From assembly GCF_021646545.1 (NCBI RefSeq), contig NZ_JAKIRP010000003.1, positions 248,001 to 312,000 of the forward strand: a stretch of DNA of 64,000 nt, given 5' to 3'. A model generated the notes under the pieces. It made no database searches. It saw only the letters and a program-made list of their open reading frames with translations, and was not told the DNA's origin. Below, one piece after another: positions 25,847 to 34,991 of this stretch (positions within the stretch are counted from its first letter, which is position 1; each line of letters begins with the position of its first letter). The DNA comes from Chitinophaga filiformis (GTDB lineage Bacteria > Bacteroidota > Bacteroidia > Chitinophagales > Chitinophagaceae). The position numbers and the translations under genes were made by a program.

Positions 25847-27025
25847 TTATTTGATTGTTCTGAACAGCCTGTTCCAGCGGATGCTGCCATGGCCATAGCT
25901 CATCCAGATCAGCCATGCTTTACCTACGATATGATCTTCAGGCACAAAACCCCAGAAGCGGGAATCCAGTGAGTTGTCACGGTTATCACCCATCATCCAG
26001 TAATAGTTCATTTTGAAAGTGTAGGTATTGGCAGGTTTATTATTGATATAGAACTGTCCGTTCCTGGCTTCCAGTTTGTTGCCCTCATATACGCTGATAA
26101 TACGGTCGTAGAAAGCGATGTTAGTACTATCCAGGTTCACCGTTGCGCCTTTCTTAGGAATATACAGCGGACCAAAGTTATGCTCTGTCCATCTGTAGTG
26201 TGCTGTATCATGCGGAAACACCTGTATATCCTGTCTGGGCGATTTTACATACGGTCTGATGTCCTGCACTGCCGGCCATGTTCTTAACAGGTTGGCCATA
26301 CCTGGCGTCAGGTCATACCTGAAAGTACTGGAATCATCCACGCTGCGTGGAGAAGGATCTATGTTCAGTTCATCGAGACGGCTCGGGTTCAGCGGATCTC
26401 CGGTGGTTTTTACCCAGTATGTACGCTCGCTTTCCGGTGGGATCGGCGCCTGTGACCCATTCACGAAAACGATACCTTCTTTGATGCTCAGGGTATCGCC
26501 GGCAACAGCCATACAACGCTTAATATAGTTCTCACGTTTATCGACAGGACGGGAAGTAACATGGTTCTGTTCCCATACATTATCACGTCCATAAAATCTT
26601 ACCAGCTGGTAGTAGCTTTGCTCCTGTTGCTCCAGGGCTACAGTATCTCCTTCGGGGAAGTTAAACACCACTACATCATAACGCTCCACATCTGAGAAAC
26701 CTGGCATACGTCTGTATTTCCAATGTACCGCTTCGGAGTAAGCCTTGCTATACCTGGTGAATGGCAGCGTATGATGTGTAAAAGGAACAGCGAGTGGCGT
26801 CATGGGAATACGAGGCCCGTAACTGATCTTGCTGACAAACAGGAAGTCGTTTACCAGCAATGTCTTTTCCATAGATGGGGTTGGGATAGTGTACGCCTCA
26901 AAAATAAAGGTGCGTATCAAGGTAGCTGCGATGATGGCGAAAATAGCGGCATCAAACCACTCTCTAACGGCAGATTTCTTCTTTGGCTGACCCTCTTTAT
27001 TTCTTCTCCAAAAAGCCAGGTTCAT
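25847..27025 (-). CDS. lepB: Signal peptidase I
   Basis: The 392-residue protein has an N-terminal transmembrane helix (about 25-45), the nucleophile motif TIPTPSMEKTL with Ser51 and the general-base motif YIKRCMAVAGD with Lys169. The C-terminal box YYWMMGDNRDNSLDSRFWGFV is also present. It cleaves Sec signal peptides on the periplasmic face. It is longer than the E. coli enzyme because of an insertion between the two catalytic motifs and another around 215-300, a form common in Bacteroidota. Confidence 0.95.
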   Translation of the reverse strand: MNLAFWRRNKEGQPKKKSAVREWFDAAIFAIIAATLIRTFIFEAYTIPTPSMEKTLLVNDFLFVSKISYGPRIPMTPLAVPFTHHTLPFTRYSKAYSEAVHWKYRRMPGFSDVERYDVVVFNFPEGDTVALEQQEQSYYQLVRFYGRDNVWEQNHVTSRPVDKRENYIKRCMAVAGDTLSIKEGIVFVNGSQAPIPPESERTYWVKTTGDPLNPSRLDELNIDPSPRSVDDSSTFRYDLTPGMANLLRTWPAVQDIRPYVKSPRQDIQVFPHDTAHYRWTEHNFGPLYIPKKGATVNLDSTNIAFYDRIISVYEGNKLEARNGQFYINNKPANTYTFKMNYYWMMGDNRDNSLDSRFWGFVPEDHIVGKAWLIWMSYGHGSIRWNRLFRTIK

Positions 27026-27181
27026 TAAGATTCGTTTAAGATATTTAAAAGATCAAATATAATATTCTGTATTCTGCAAGCTAATTAATACTAATCAAAA
27101 GTTTTGCTAAAATAAGGGGATTAGGTTGATTTAATAAACTTTTTTACATGTAATGCAATTGGTTTATAAGAGTTTTGCATT

Positions 27182-27838
27182 TCACGCCAGCTCCTTCCGC
27201 AGGATCTCATTGATTTCTCTGGCACGGTTATACACCATGAAGTGGCCACCAGTGGGTATTATATAATCAGCCTTGATAAGCCTTGACGGGAAGGTCCTGT
27301 CCTTGCCTCCATGGATGTGTACCAATGATGCCGGGACGAAATCGTTCTGCCAGTTCACCACTATCCGGATGCCCCAGCGAAGATAACCATAGGCCGTTTT
27401 GGTCATATAGTCGGCCAGCAATTCCTGTTCTTCCGCTGTTTCGGCGCTCAGGAACAGTTTCACCAGTCCTTTTCTGCGTGTAAAAATGATTGAATCCGGT
27501 AGCCGCAGTAATTGCAGCAAACCTGTTTTCCTCACCCAGGTCAGGTAAGGGGGCTTCTCTCCTGTACGCTTAATACTACTGATGAGGATAACCTTCTGTA
27601 TGGGTCTTTGCCGGGCTATTTCCACTGATAACATGCCACCAAAAGATACGCCCAGCAATGTGGCATCTTCATGTTCAATCCTGGCCGCCATCCGGGCGGC
27701 ATACGCAGGAAAAGTCTCCTGTGGGTCGGGGGTCAGCCAATCCAGGTAGTGTACGGTATATTCCTCGGGGAAACTAAGGTATCTGAAGATCCTTTCATCT
27801 GCTCCCATACCGCTGATCAGGTACAGATGTCTGGCCAT
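27182..27838 (-). CDS. Alpha/beta hydrolase
   Basis: The 218-residue protein has an alpha/beta-hydrolase core. The N-terminal strand LYLISGMGADERIF carries a GMG oxyanion region. The nucleophile elbow is LLGVSFGGML, the acid strand VHIHGGKDRTF supplies the Asp, and GGHFMV near the end supplies the His. It has no signal peptide and the cap region is short. Substrate cannot be assigned. It is separated from the upstream regulator gene by a terminator. Confidence 0.82.
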   Translation of the reverse strand: MARHLYLISGMGADERIFRYLSFPEEYTVHYLDWLTPDPQETFPAYAARMAARIEHEDATLLGVSFGGMLSVEIARQRPIQKVILISSIKRTGEKPPYLTWVRKTGLLQLLRLPDSIIFTRRKGLVKLFLSAETAEEQELLADYMTKTAYGYLRWGIRIVVNWQNDFVPASLVHIHGGKDRTFPSRLIKADYIIPTGGHFMVYNRAREINEILRKELA

Positions 27839-27852
27839 GGTTCAATAATATG

Positions 27853-27889
27853 AAAAAGGCTGTCCCCGCCTATGGTGGGAACAGCCCCT
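27853..27889 (-). terminator. Terminator after the NtrC-type regulator gene
   Basis: On the minus strand GGGGCTGTTCCC pairs with GGGGACAGCC around a short loop, and is followed by TTTTTC. It lies between the regulator stop and the hydrolase start. Confidence 0.8.
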
Positions 27890-27897
27890 GATATTTA

Positions 27898-29082
27898 CTA
27901 AGCGTTTATTTTCTTTTTATCTCTGGAGGGCAGCACATAATCGTATACATCATCTGCCATGATCGTTTTGCCCGACAGGATCACAAGACGGGCCACCACG
28001 TTGCCCAGCTCACGGATATTGCCGGACCAGTTGTGCTGCTGTAATGCCTTCATGGCTTCCTTGTCGATGGTCTTTTTCGCCATACCGTACTCCTGGCAGG
28101 CGCTTTCCAGGAAGTGTTCCACCAGCAGCGGAATATCGTCCCGGCGATCGTTCAGGGAAGGTACATGTATCAGGATCACGCTGAGACGATGGTAAAGGTC
28201 GAGACGGAAGTTCTTTTCTTCCACCTCCTTCAGCAGGTCTTTATTGGTAGCGGCTACCACCCTTACATCCACGCTGATCTCTTTATCTCCGCCCACACGG
28301 GTGATCTTTCCTTCCTGCAGGGCTCTCAGCACTTTAGCCTGCGCACTGAGGCTCATATCCCCGATCTCGTCCAGGAACAAAGTGCCACCGTTCGCCTGTT
28401 CGAACTTACCGATACGTTGTTTTACTGCGGATGTGAAGGAGCCTTTCTCATGCCCAAACAACTCACTTTCAATCAGTTCGCTAGGGATAGCTGCGCAGTT
28501 CACCTCCACGATAGGTCCGGCAGCACGGTTACTGCGTTCATGTATCCAGCGGGCCACCAGCTCCTTTCCTACCCCATTCTCACCTGTTACCAGCACACGG
28601 GCATCGGTAGGCGCCACCTTCTCTATTGTTTCCTTTATCTTCAGGATAGGGCCAGAAGTGCCGATCATCTCCTGAGTTTTGTTCACTTTACGGCGCAGTG
28701 TCTTTGTCTCCGTCACCAGCGTGCTTTTATCCATCGCATTACGCAGGGTGATCAGCAACCTGTTGAGGTCCGGTGGTTTGGAGATATAGTCGTAAGCGCC
28801 CTTTTTTACTGCTTCTACGGCCGTATCGATATTTCCATGTCCTGACACCATCACAATAGGCACATCCGGATTGGTTTCTTTGGCTTTCTCCAGGAATTCC
28901 AAACCGTCCATCTTGGGCATCTTTATATCGCACAGGATGGCGTCGTACTGCTTTTCTTTGAACATTTTAAAGCCTTCCGCCCCATCAGCTGCCTCGTCTA
29001 CCTTATATCCTTCATAGGTCAGTATTTCAGACAACGTTTTACGTATGCTTTTCTCGTCATCAATTATCAGAATGTTGGCCAT
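27898..29082 (-). CDS. NtrC-type response regulator lacking a DNA-binding domain
   Basis: The 394-residue protein has a receiver domain (1-120) with Asp8/Asp9, phospho-acceptor Asp52 in LCDIKMPKMDG and a conserved Lys. A sigma-54 AAA+ domain follows (about 140-380) with Walker A GENGVGKE, Walker B GGTLFLDEIGDM and the arginine-containing RLDLYHRLS. The sigma-54 contact loop reads GSFTSA instead of GAFTGA. The chain stops at DYVLPSRDKKKINA, so there is no Fis-type helix-turn-helix; a normal NtrC is about 450-480 residues. It may act without enhancer binding or through a partner. No histidine kinase is adjacent. Confidence 0.88.
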   Translation of the reverse strand: MANILIIDDEKSIRKTLSEILTYEGYKVDEAADGAEGFKMFKEKQYDAILCDIKMPKMDGLEFLEKAKETNPDVPIVMVSGHGNIDTAVEAVKKGAYDYISKPPDLNRLLITLRNAMDKSTLVTETKTLRRKVNKTQEMIGTSGPILKIKETIEKVAPTDARVLVTGENGVGKELVARWIHERSNRAAGPIVEVNCAAIPSELIESELFGHEKGSFTSAVKQRIGKFEQANGGTLFLDEIGDMSLSAQAKVLRALQEGKITRVGGDKEISVDVRVVAATNKDLLKEVEEKNFRLDLYHRLSVILIHVPSLNDRRDDIPLLVEHFLESACQEYGMAKKTIDKEAMKALQQHNWSGNIRELGNVVARLVILSGKTIMADDVYDYVLPSRDKKKINA

Positions 29083-29106
29083 ATCATTATTTTAGTGAAC
29101 AACGTA

Positions 29107-29140
29107 CAAAATTAAGGGAAATTACTTGATACCCATCCAA
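29107..29140 (-). promoter_or_regulatory. Candidate promoter of the NtrC-type regulator
   Basis: On the minus strand TAATTTTG (29114-29107) matches TAnnTTTG, with a TTG (29140-29138) 23 bp upstream. The spacing is slightly long. It lies 24 bp ahead of the start codon. Confidence 0.4.
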
Positions 29141-29236
29141 GATAACAAAATGGAGGCAAGAACCAACGCGCCCATCTTCGATATCGGCCATTTGTCTACT
29201 AACTTTATGGACTCTCGACATTAATACGTAATTTCA

Positions 29237-30088
29237 TTGATCGTTTCCCTCAATCCTGTAATTCACTTGGATATGCAACAACTTTTAGAAGAATTAAGGC
29301 GGAGGCACCAGCTGGCTGCAGCTACTGCTTATCCGACTACCAGTGCGGTGAACGACTTTGCCAACAATTTTATCAACTGGCTTTTTCCAGAATATACCGG
29401 GAAGGTGATGGCTGATATCGTGTTACTGGAGGAATACGCAAATGGACTGCAATCCGAGTTGCAGCAACTATTAGCGCCGATGCAACAGCAGTTGCCGGCG
29501 GCGGCAGAAGCGCTGAGCCGCCAGTTTATGGAGCAGGCGGAAGTCATTTATGATGCATTAAAAAAAGACGCAGAAGCTATTTATAAAGGAGACCCGGCGG
29601 CTACCTGCATGTACGAGGTGATACGCGCCTATCCCGGGTTTTATGCGATCGCCTTTTACCGTATTGCGCATGCGCTGCATCAGCTGAAGATACCACTGCT
29701 GCCCCGTATGATCACCGAACGGGCGCATAGCTGCACCGGTATCGACATTCACCCCGCGGCAGTGATAGCGCCCTATTTCTGCATTGACCACGGTACCGGT
29801 ATCGTGATCGGTGAAACCACCATTATCGGCTCCAATGTAAAGCTCTACCAGGGCGTTACACTGGGCGCATTAAGCGTGGATAAGGATATGGCGCGCAGCA
29901 AGCGTCATCCGACAATTGAAGACAATGTCATTATATATGCCGGCGCCACCATCCTGGGCGGCGATACTGTGGTGGGCCACCATAGTATTATAGGCGGAAA
30001 TGTATGGCTTATAAAAAGCACTGCCCCCTTCAGCCGGATCTATTACCGGGCGGATGGCAGTATTAGCGTAGTAGAAAACAGTTATTAG
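29237..30088 (+). CDS. cysE: Serine O-acetyltransferase
   Basis: The frame gives 283 residues; Met13 (29273, MQQLLEELRR) is an equally plausible start. An N-terminal helical domain is followed from about 190 by left-handed beta-helix hexapeptide repeats (IDIHPAAVIAPYFCIDHGTG, IVIGETTIIGSNVKLYQGVT), as in CysE. The DHGTG and GVTLG segments carry the active-site His and the acetyl-CoA loop. It makes O-acetylserine for cysteine synthesis. The next gene, cysM, starts at the very next base, so the two enzymes of the pathway are cotranscribed. Confidence 0.93.
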   Translation: MIVSLNPVIHLDMQQLLEELRRRHQLAAATAYPTTSAVNDFANNFINWLFPEYTGKVMADIVLLEEYANGLQSELQQLLAPMQQQLPAAAEALSRQFMEQAEVIYDALKKDAEAIYKGDPAATCMYEVIRAYPGFYAIAFYRIAHALHQLKIPLLPRMITERAHSCTGIDIHPAAVIAPYFCIDHGTGIVIGETTIIGSNVKLYQGVTLGALSVDKDMARSKRHPTIEDNVIIYAGATILGGDTVVGHHSIIGGNVWLIKSTAPFSRIYYRADGSISVVENSY

Positions 30089-30973
30089 ATGCATTCGATA
30101 TTAGATCTTGTTGGTAACACTCCAATGGTAGCGCTCAAACACATCAGCGCCAATCCGGGGGTTACAATTTATGCGAAACTGGAAGGAAATAATCCGGGAG
30201 GCAGTGTAAAAGACAGAGCAGCTTACGGTATGATCAAAGGAGCATTGGACAGAGGCGAGATTAAACCGGGCATTAAACTGATTGAGGCCACCAGCGGCAA
30301 TACAGGCATCGCATTAGCCATGATTGCCAGCCTGTTCGGCGTAGAAATAGAACTGGTGATGCCGGAAGATGCTACCCGCGAAAGAGTGCTGACCATGGAA
30401 GCCTTCGGCGCCAAAGTGACATTGACACCTAAGGAAGCATCTATGGAAGGCTCTATTGACTACGCCAATGCGCAGGTGGCCAAAGGTGGTTATCATATGC
30501 TGAACCAGTTCGGCAATCCGGATAACTACGGCATGCACTATAAAACCACCGGACCGGAAATATGGCGGGACACCAACCACGGTGTCACCCACTTCGTGAG
30601 CGCCATGGGCACTACCGGTACCATTATGGGGGTGTCTAAGTTCCTGAAAGAACAAAACAGCCAGGTACAGATCGTAGGATGTCAGCCCACTGAAGGCTCC
30701 AGGATACCCGGTATCCGTAAATGGCCGGAGGAATACCTGCCTAAGATCTTTGACAGATCGAGAGTAGACCGCATCATGGATATTTCGGAGGAAGAAGCGA
30801 AAGCGATGACCCGTCGCCTGGCCAAAGAAGAAGGCATTTTCTGCGGCATGAGCAGCGGCGGGGCCGTATCTGCAGCGGCAAGGATATCAAAAGAGCTGGA
30901 CCACGGGGTGCTGGTATGTATTATCTGTGACCGTGGAGATAGGTATCTGTCGTCAGATCTGTTTGGGAGCTAA
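30089..30973 (+). CDS. cysM: Cysteine synthase (O-acetylserine sulfhydrylase, CysM type)
   Basis: The 294-residue PLP enzyme has the cofactor Lys41 in NNPGGSVKDRA, the substrate loop EATSGNTGIALA and the phosphate-binding GTTGTIMG. The C-terminal CGMSSGGAVSAAA is also visible. It condenses O-acetylserine with sulfide (or thiosulfate) to cysteine. Its ATG follows the cysE TAG directly, indicating translational coupling. Length and the compact C-terminus favour CysM over CysK, though sulfur-donor preference is not readable. Confidence 0.93.
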   Translation: MHSILDLVGNTPMVALKHISANPGVTIYAKLEGNNPGGSVKDRAAYGMIKGALDRGEIKPGIKLIEATSGNTGIALAMIASLFGVEIELVMPEDATRERVLTMEAFGAKVTLTPKEASMEGSIDYANAQVAKGGYHMLNQFGNPDNYGMHYKTTGPEIWRDTNHGVTHFVSAMGTTGTIMGVSKFLKEQNSQVQIVGCQPTEGSRIPGIRKWPEEYLPKIFDRSRVDRIMDISEEEAKAMTRRLAKEEGIFCGMSSGGAVSAAARISKELDHGVLVCIICDRGDRYLSSDLFGS

Positions 30974-30982
30974 ACCGAAACG

Positions 30983-31074
30983 GCCAATTGGTTCCCGGGA
31001 ATATCCGTTGATCCATGGTTGAAACACACGGGTTCCACGCGTGGTTGACGGCCATTGGTTCCCCACAATTGGGG
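30983..31074. repeat. Cluster of short perfect palindromes downstream of cysM
   Basis: Within about 90 bp lie CCAATTGG (30984-30991), TTCCCGGGAA (30992-31001), CCATGG (31013-31018), CCACGCGTGG (31035-31044) and a CCCC-acaatt-GGGG element (31061-31074). A 15-base near-direct repeat (CGGCC-ATTGGTTCCC) starts at 30981 and 31048. The cluster precedes the terminator and has no coding frame. The meaning is unknown. Confidence 0.5.
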
Positions 31075-31098
31075 TTTTCCCCCGAACCGCCGGTAAAA

Positions 31099-31130
31099 GA
31101 GAAAGCCGGTCTTCATCAGACCGGCTTTCT
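31099..31130. terminator. Bidirectional terminator between cysM and pdhB
   Basis: AGAAAGCCGGTC pairs with GACCGGCTTTCT across a short TTCATCA loop, followed by TTTTATT on the plus side and an A/T-rich flank on the minus side. It lies between convergent genes. Confidence 0.88.
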
Positions 31131-31149
31131 TTTATTACAGTTTTACTGC

Positions 31150-32133
31150 TTACTTCTTCATGTACATTACTTCCTTCACCAGTTTCACGGTACGCTCAAC
31201 ATCAGGCAGGTACAGTTTCACCAGGTTCGGTGCGTAGTGCATTGGCGCATCAGCAGCTGTGATACGACGGATCGGAGCATCCAGGTAGTCGAAACCTTCT
31301 TTCTGGATACGGTAAGATATCTCAGAAGAAACGCTGGAGAACGGCCATTGTTCTTCTACTATCACCAGACGGTTGGTTTTCTTAACAGATTCCAGGATGG
31401 TGAACCAATCCAGCGGACGGATGGTACGCAGATCAATCACTTCAGCTTCGATACCTTCTTTTGCCAGCTCTTCAGCAGCACCCAGGGCAACTTTCATCAT
31501 TTTGTTGAAAGATACGATGGTCACGTCTTTACCGGAACGTTTGATATCAGCTTTACCAATTTCGATAATGTATTCTTCTTCAGGCACTTCACCCATGTCG
31601 CCGTACATCACTTCGCTCTCCATGAAAACAACCGGATCGTTATCGCGGATAGCCGCTTTCAACAGACCTTTTGCATCATAAGGATTTGAAACTGATATTA
31701 CTTTTAAACCCGGGATATTTGCATAATAGCTTTCGAAAGCAGTGGAGTGCTGTGCACCCAGCTGACCGGCAGAACCGTTAGGTCCACGGAAAACGATAGG
31801 ACAACCTACCTGACCACCACTCATTGCCAGCATTTTAGAAGCTGTGTTCAGGATCTGGTCCAGCGCCAGTACAGCAAAGTTCCAGGTCATGAATTCCAGA
31901 ACAGGACGAAGACCGTTCTGTGCAGCACCAACACCAATTGCAGTGAAGCCCAGCTCAGCGATCGGTGTGTCTATTACCCTCTTAGGGCCAAACTCATCCA
32001 GCATTCCCTGGCTAACTTTATAGGCTCCGTTGTATTCTGCTACTTCCTCTCCCATCAGGAAAACGCGGTCGTCACGGCGCATTTCTTCCTGCATGGCTTC
32101 TCGTAAGGCTTGTCTGAAAGCTATCTGACGCAT
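31150..32133 (-). CDS. pdhB: Pyruvate dehydrogenase E1 component, beta subunit
   Basis: The 327-residue protein has the transketolase pyrimidine-binding domain: [25 protein letters not shown] with the activating Glu, then [24 protein letters not shown] and PIVFRGPNG. It is followed by the transketolase C domain, with [16 protein letters not shown] and [10 protein letters not shown]. Together with E1-alpha (not in the window) it decarboxylates pyruvate for acetyl-CoA formation. A branched-chain 2-oxoacid E1-beta is the alternative, but the sequence reads as the bacterial PdhB type. The gene stands alone with a clear promoter. Confidence 0.92.
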   Translation of the reverse strand: MRQIAFRQALREAMQEEMRRDDRVFLMGEEVAEYNGAYKVSQGMLDEFGPKRVIDTPIAELGFTAIGVGAAQNGLRPVLEFMTWNFAVLALDQILNTASKMLAMSGGQVGCPIVFRGPNGSAGQLGAQHSTAFESYYANIPGLKVISVSNPYDAKGLLKAAIRDNDPVVFMESEVMYGDMGEVPEEEYIIEIGKADIKRSGKDVTIVSFNKMMKVALGAAEELAKEGIEAEVIDLRTIRPLDWFTILESVKKTNRLVIVEEQWPFSSVSSEISYRIQKEGFDYLDAPIRRITAADAPMHYAPNLVKLYLPDVERTVKLVKEVMYMKK

Positions 32134-32186
32134 GCTGTTACTCTTAAAGTTTGAAAGTTAATGCCTCATTTATCTTAAGGCAGGGG

Positions 32187-32217
32187 CAAAATTATTGTTT
32201 GTTGGCGAAAAAGCAAA
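32187..32217 (-). promoter_or_regulatory. Consensus Bacteroidota promoter of pdhB
   Basis: On the minus strand TTTG (32217-32214) is followed by exactly 19 bp and then TAATTTTG (32194-32187), matching TTTG-N19-TAnnTTTG. Transcription would begin near 32180, leaving a leader of about 45 bases before the pdhB ATG. Confidence 0.75.
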
Positions 32218-32318
32218 GGAAAACTTATGAGTAAGCGAGCTGAGATTTTAAATACTATATATGAAATATTATATATATTAGCGGACAGACTGCCTGTTAT
32301 AAGTTAATATCCTATCCT

Positions 32319-32957
32319 ATGTTTACCATTACCGTGCTTTCTTTATGCTTTCTGGCGGCCATTTCCTGTAAGATCAAAAAGGTCAAAGCCCCGCTGATAA
32401 CGGGTTTGATCTGGTATTTCCATCTCTCGATGTGCATATTCTCTGTTCTGTGCCTGATACTGCTTTTCAGCGGTTATGGGTTTAAAGGCACTTATACGGA
32501 GCGGGTGTTCTATACCCTTTATGCAGGATCTGGTATCATATTGTATGGCCTCACCCAGCAGGAAGTGTCAGGCAAGTGGGTATACCTGTGTGCCTTTTAC
32601 GGCTTCCCTTTTGTGCTGCTCTTTGGACTGCTGCTGCCTCCTTTACGCACGCTGACCGTCATTGCGGGACTGGGATTATTGTCTGACGGGGAAATGAAAC
32701 GCTATCCGATTGACGATGACTTTGCGCTGCAATCCACCTCGGTGGATATTATTTACCGCTATCCTACCTACAGCCTGGTACAGGATAAGTACTGGTTTTT
32801 TGAGAAGATATCAGGAGATGTGGTAAAACCTGCGGGGCAACTGCAGGCCTTAAAAATGGAGAAAAGCGGGCAGGATAGCATACATCTATATATGAACCTG
32901 ATCAATGGACCAGGCAGGGCCTCACGCTTTGACACAACCATCAGCCTGATACAATAA
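32319..32957 (+). CDS. Uncharacterised membrane protein
   Basis: The 212-residue protein has about four hydrophobic helices in its first 120 residues (for example FTITVLSLCFLAAISC, HLSMCIFSVLCLILLFSGYG, WVYLCAFYGFPFVLLFGLLL). A polar C-terminal domain of about 90 residues follows, beginning SDGEMKRYPIDDDFALQS. I recognise no family. It is monocistronic, divergent from pdhB, and ends at a long hairpin. Confidence 0.65.
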   Translation: MFTITVLSLCFLAAISCKIKKVKAPLITGLIWYFHLSMCIFSVLCLILLFSGYGFKGTYTERVFYTLYAGSGIILYGLTQQEVSGKWVYLCAFYGFPFVLLFGLLLPPLRTLTVIAGLGLLSDGEMKRYPIDDDFALQSTSVDIIYRYPTYSLVQDKYWFFEKISGDVVKPAGQLQALKMEKSGQDSIHLYMNLINGPGRASRFDTTISLIQ

Positions 32958-32962
32958 ATTTC

Positions 32963-33010
32963 AAGGATCAGGGATTTACGTGATGATCCTCCCGTAAATT
33001 CCTGATCCTT
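32963..33010. terminator. Long hairpin between convergent genes
   Basis: AAGGATCAGGGATTTACG pairs with CGTAAATTCCTGATCCTT with a single mismatch, giving an 18-bp stem and a 12-base loop. Neither side has a strong T tract, so it is a probable but not classical terminator for the membrane protein gene and the thiolase gene. Confidence 0.65.
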
Positions 33011-33023
33011 AACAACAATATTG

Positions 33024-34199
33024 CTAATTCGCTCTTTCGATAACGATCGCACTGGCGCCACCACCGCCATTACAAATGCCTGCCACACCGTAACGGGCAT
33101 TGTTCTGACGCAGGATAGAGCTGAGCGTCACCACAATACGTGCACCGCTGCATCCGATAGGATGCCCCATAGAAACTGCACCTCCCCATACGTTCACTTT
33201 ATCTCGTGATAGTCCCAGATCACGTTCATTGGCGATAGGCACACAGGAAAAGGCTTCATTGATCTCCACAAAATCCATATCTGCTGCGGTCAGCTTCGCT
33301 TTTTCCAGCGCTTTATTAATAGCTTTCACCGGAGTAGTGGTGAACCATTCAGGCGCCTGGGAAGCATCCGCAAAACTGATAACTTTTGCCAAAGGCTTCA
33401 GTCCCAATTCTTTCAGCTTCTCCCCGCTTACCAGTAACACTGCTGCCGCGCCGTCGTTGATATTAGAGGCATTGGCCGCCGTGATGGTACCATCTTTCTG
33501 GAAGGTAGGTTTCAGTGTAGGGATCTTCTCGAAGTTCACCTTTTTATAGTCTTCATCCTCTGTGACAGTAACCACCTGTTTTCCAGGCACTTCTACAGGA
33601 ATGACCTCATTTTTATAATATCCCTTTTCGGTGGCCGCTGCCGCCCTTTTATAGCTTTCTACAGCATATGCATCCTGTTCCTCACGGGAGATCTTGTATT
33701 CTGTAGCACAGAGTTCCGCCGCATTTCCCATATGAAAGTCCTTATAAGGGTCCCACAGGCCATCCCTGATGATACCATCAGTGACAGCGCCACTACCTAA
33801 TCTGTAGCCATTACGGGCTTTATCCAGGTAGTAAGGCACATTGCTCATACTCTCCATCCCGCCGGCCACTACTATGTCATTATCGCCTGAGAGGATGCTC
33901 TGCGCTCCCAACATGATCGCTTTCATACCGGAAGCACATACCTTATTGACAGTTGTGCAGGGCACATTCGTGGGAATGCCGGCATAGATACTGGCCTGGT
34001 TGGCAGGCGCCTGGCCCAGGTTAGCACTGATCACATTACCCATATATACTTCATTCACCGCAGCGGCAGGTACGCCCGCCTTTTCGAGCGCCGCTTTCAT
34101 TACCAGGGCGCCCAGCTGGGTAGCAGACATTGCCGATAATGCGCCATTAAAGGAGCCAATGGGGGTACGCACTGCTGAAACTATAAATACTTCTTTCAT
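33024..34199 (-). CDS. Acetyl-CoA C-acetyltransferase (thiolase)
   Basis: The 391-residue enzyme shows the thiolase nucleophile Cys88 in NKVCASGMKA, the NEAFS motif, the catalytic His in GGAVSMGHPIGCSGAR, and the second Cys in GICNGGGGASA near the end. It condenses two acetyl-CoA to acetoacetyl-CoA or does the reverse in beta-oxidation and ketone metabolism. Length and motifs match the biosynthetic AtoB/PhaA class. A TATATTTG on the minus strand (34264-34257) could be its -7 promoter element. Confidence 0.95.
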   Translation of the reverse strand: MKEVFIVSAVRTPIGSFNGALSAMSATQLGALVMKAALEKAGVPAAAVNEVYMGNVISANLGQAPANQASIYAGIPTNVPCTTVNKVCASGMKAIMLGAQSILSGDNDIVVAGGMESMSNVPYYLDKARNGYRLGSGAVTDGIIRDGLWDPYKDFHMGNAAELCATEYKISREEQDAYAVESYKRAAAATEKGYYKNEVIPVEVPGKQVVTVTEDEDYKKVNFEKIPTLKPTFQKDGTITAANASNINDGAAAVLLVSGEKLKELGLKPLAKVISFADASQAPEWFTTTPVKAINKALEKAKLTAADMDFVEINEAFSCVPIANERDLGLSRDKVNVWGGAVSMGHPIGCSGARIVVTLSSILRQNNARYGVAGICNGGGGASAIVIERAN

Positions 34200-34298
34200 C
34201 CGTAGAAATTTTCGTCACGCCCAAAGGCGCAACTGTTAAGATTGTTTGGTTTCCACCAAATATAACGGAATTTCAGGAACGATAGCTGGGCGCAGGTG

Positions 34299-34991
34299 TT
34301 AAAACCGGTAACCTAACTTAATCCCCATAGGTATATTAATATCCCATCCTGTTTTGGGTTCATCTACCAGATAGCTGCTGTTATCCTCCAGATAGCTGTC
34401 TGGCGAAGGAACTTCGTTTTTGAAGGCTACATCCCTGTATTTAACTCCCAGCCCAATGTAGAATTCTATCATGAATTTATGTGGCCTGTCAAAGAATAAC
34501 TGACAACCTACTTTACCGGATGTACCGTAGATGTTCTTAACCTTATCATAGGCAGATATCTTCTCATAGTCCGGTTTCCAGCTGTTAGGATCCCATCTCA
34601 CCGGCTGTATCCATTCTTCCCGGTAACTAACACGCTTATATGAAATTTCCTGTCCGAAGAATAATTTGTAAACATGTCCTCTCCCCGGCAGATAATAACG
34701 TATTTCAGGACGGATGCGGAAGCCCTTCGCCATTGGCGAATACCTGCCTCTTAAATTGTAATCCGCCTTTTCATCAATAAAGATCCAGGTACCTTCCAGC
34801 ACCACACCCCAGTTTTTCTTATACCGGTATTCCAGTGCCAGGGAAACGCCCCCGTCAGGCTCTCTGAGCGTTACGAGATTGGTACTGATGCGCAGTCCCG
34901 TAAGAAAGGAATCAGGCGTATTTCTTTGTGCCCTGGAGGTAAGGGTAATTAATAAGAAAAGTATAAGAACAGTGTAGAGTTGTTTCATCAA
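34299..34991 (-). CDS. Putative outer-membrane beta-barrel protein (DUF3575-like)
   Basis: The 230-residue protein has a signal peptide ending LTSRAQ. Its alternating strands with aromatic girdles (FRIRPEIRYYLPG, WGVVLEGTWIFIDEK, FMIEFYIGLGVKYRD) and terminal residue Phe after IKLGYR are typical of outer-membrane barrels. The pattern resembles DUF3575 proteins found beside fimbria-type genes, but no such genes are here. It overlaps the upstream lipoprotein gene by 4 bp (ATGA), so the pair is translationally coupled. Confidence 0.65.
   Translation of the reverse strand: MMKQLYTVLILFLLITLTSRAQRNTPDSFLTGLRISTNLVTLREPDGGVSLALEYRYKKNWGVVLEGTWIFIDEKADYNLRGRYSPMAKGFRIRPEIRYYLPGRGHVYKLFFGQEISYKRVSYREEWIQPVRWDPNSWKPDYEKISAYDKVKNIYGTSGKVGCQLFFDRPHKFMIEFYIGLGVKYRDVAFKNEVPSPDSYLEDNSSYLVDEPKTGWDINIPMGIKLGYRF

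Noticed and set aside
31015..31689. 224-codon plus-strand frame over the end of pdhB
   Set aside because: Antisense shadow of pdhB, crossing the terminator.
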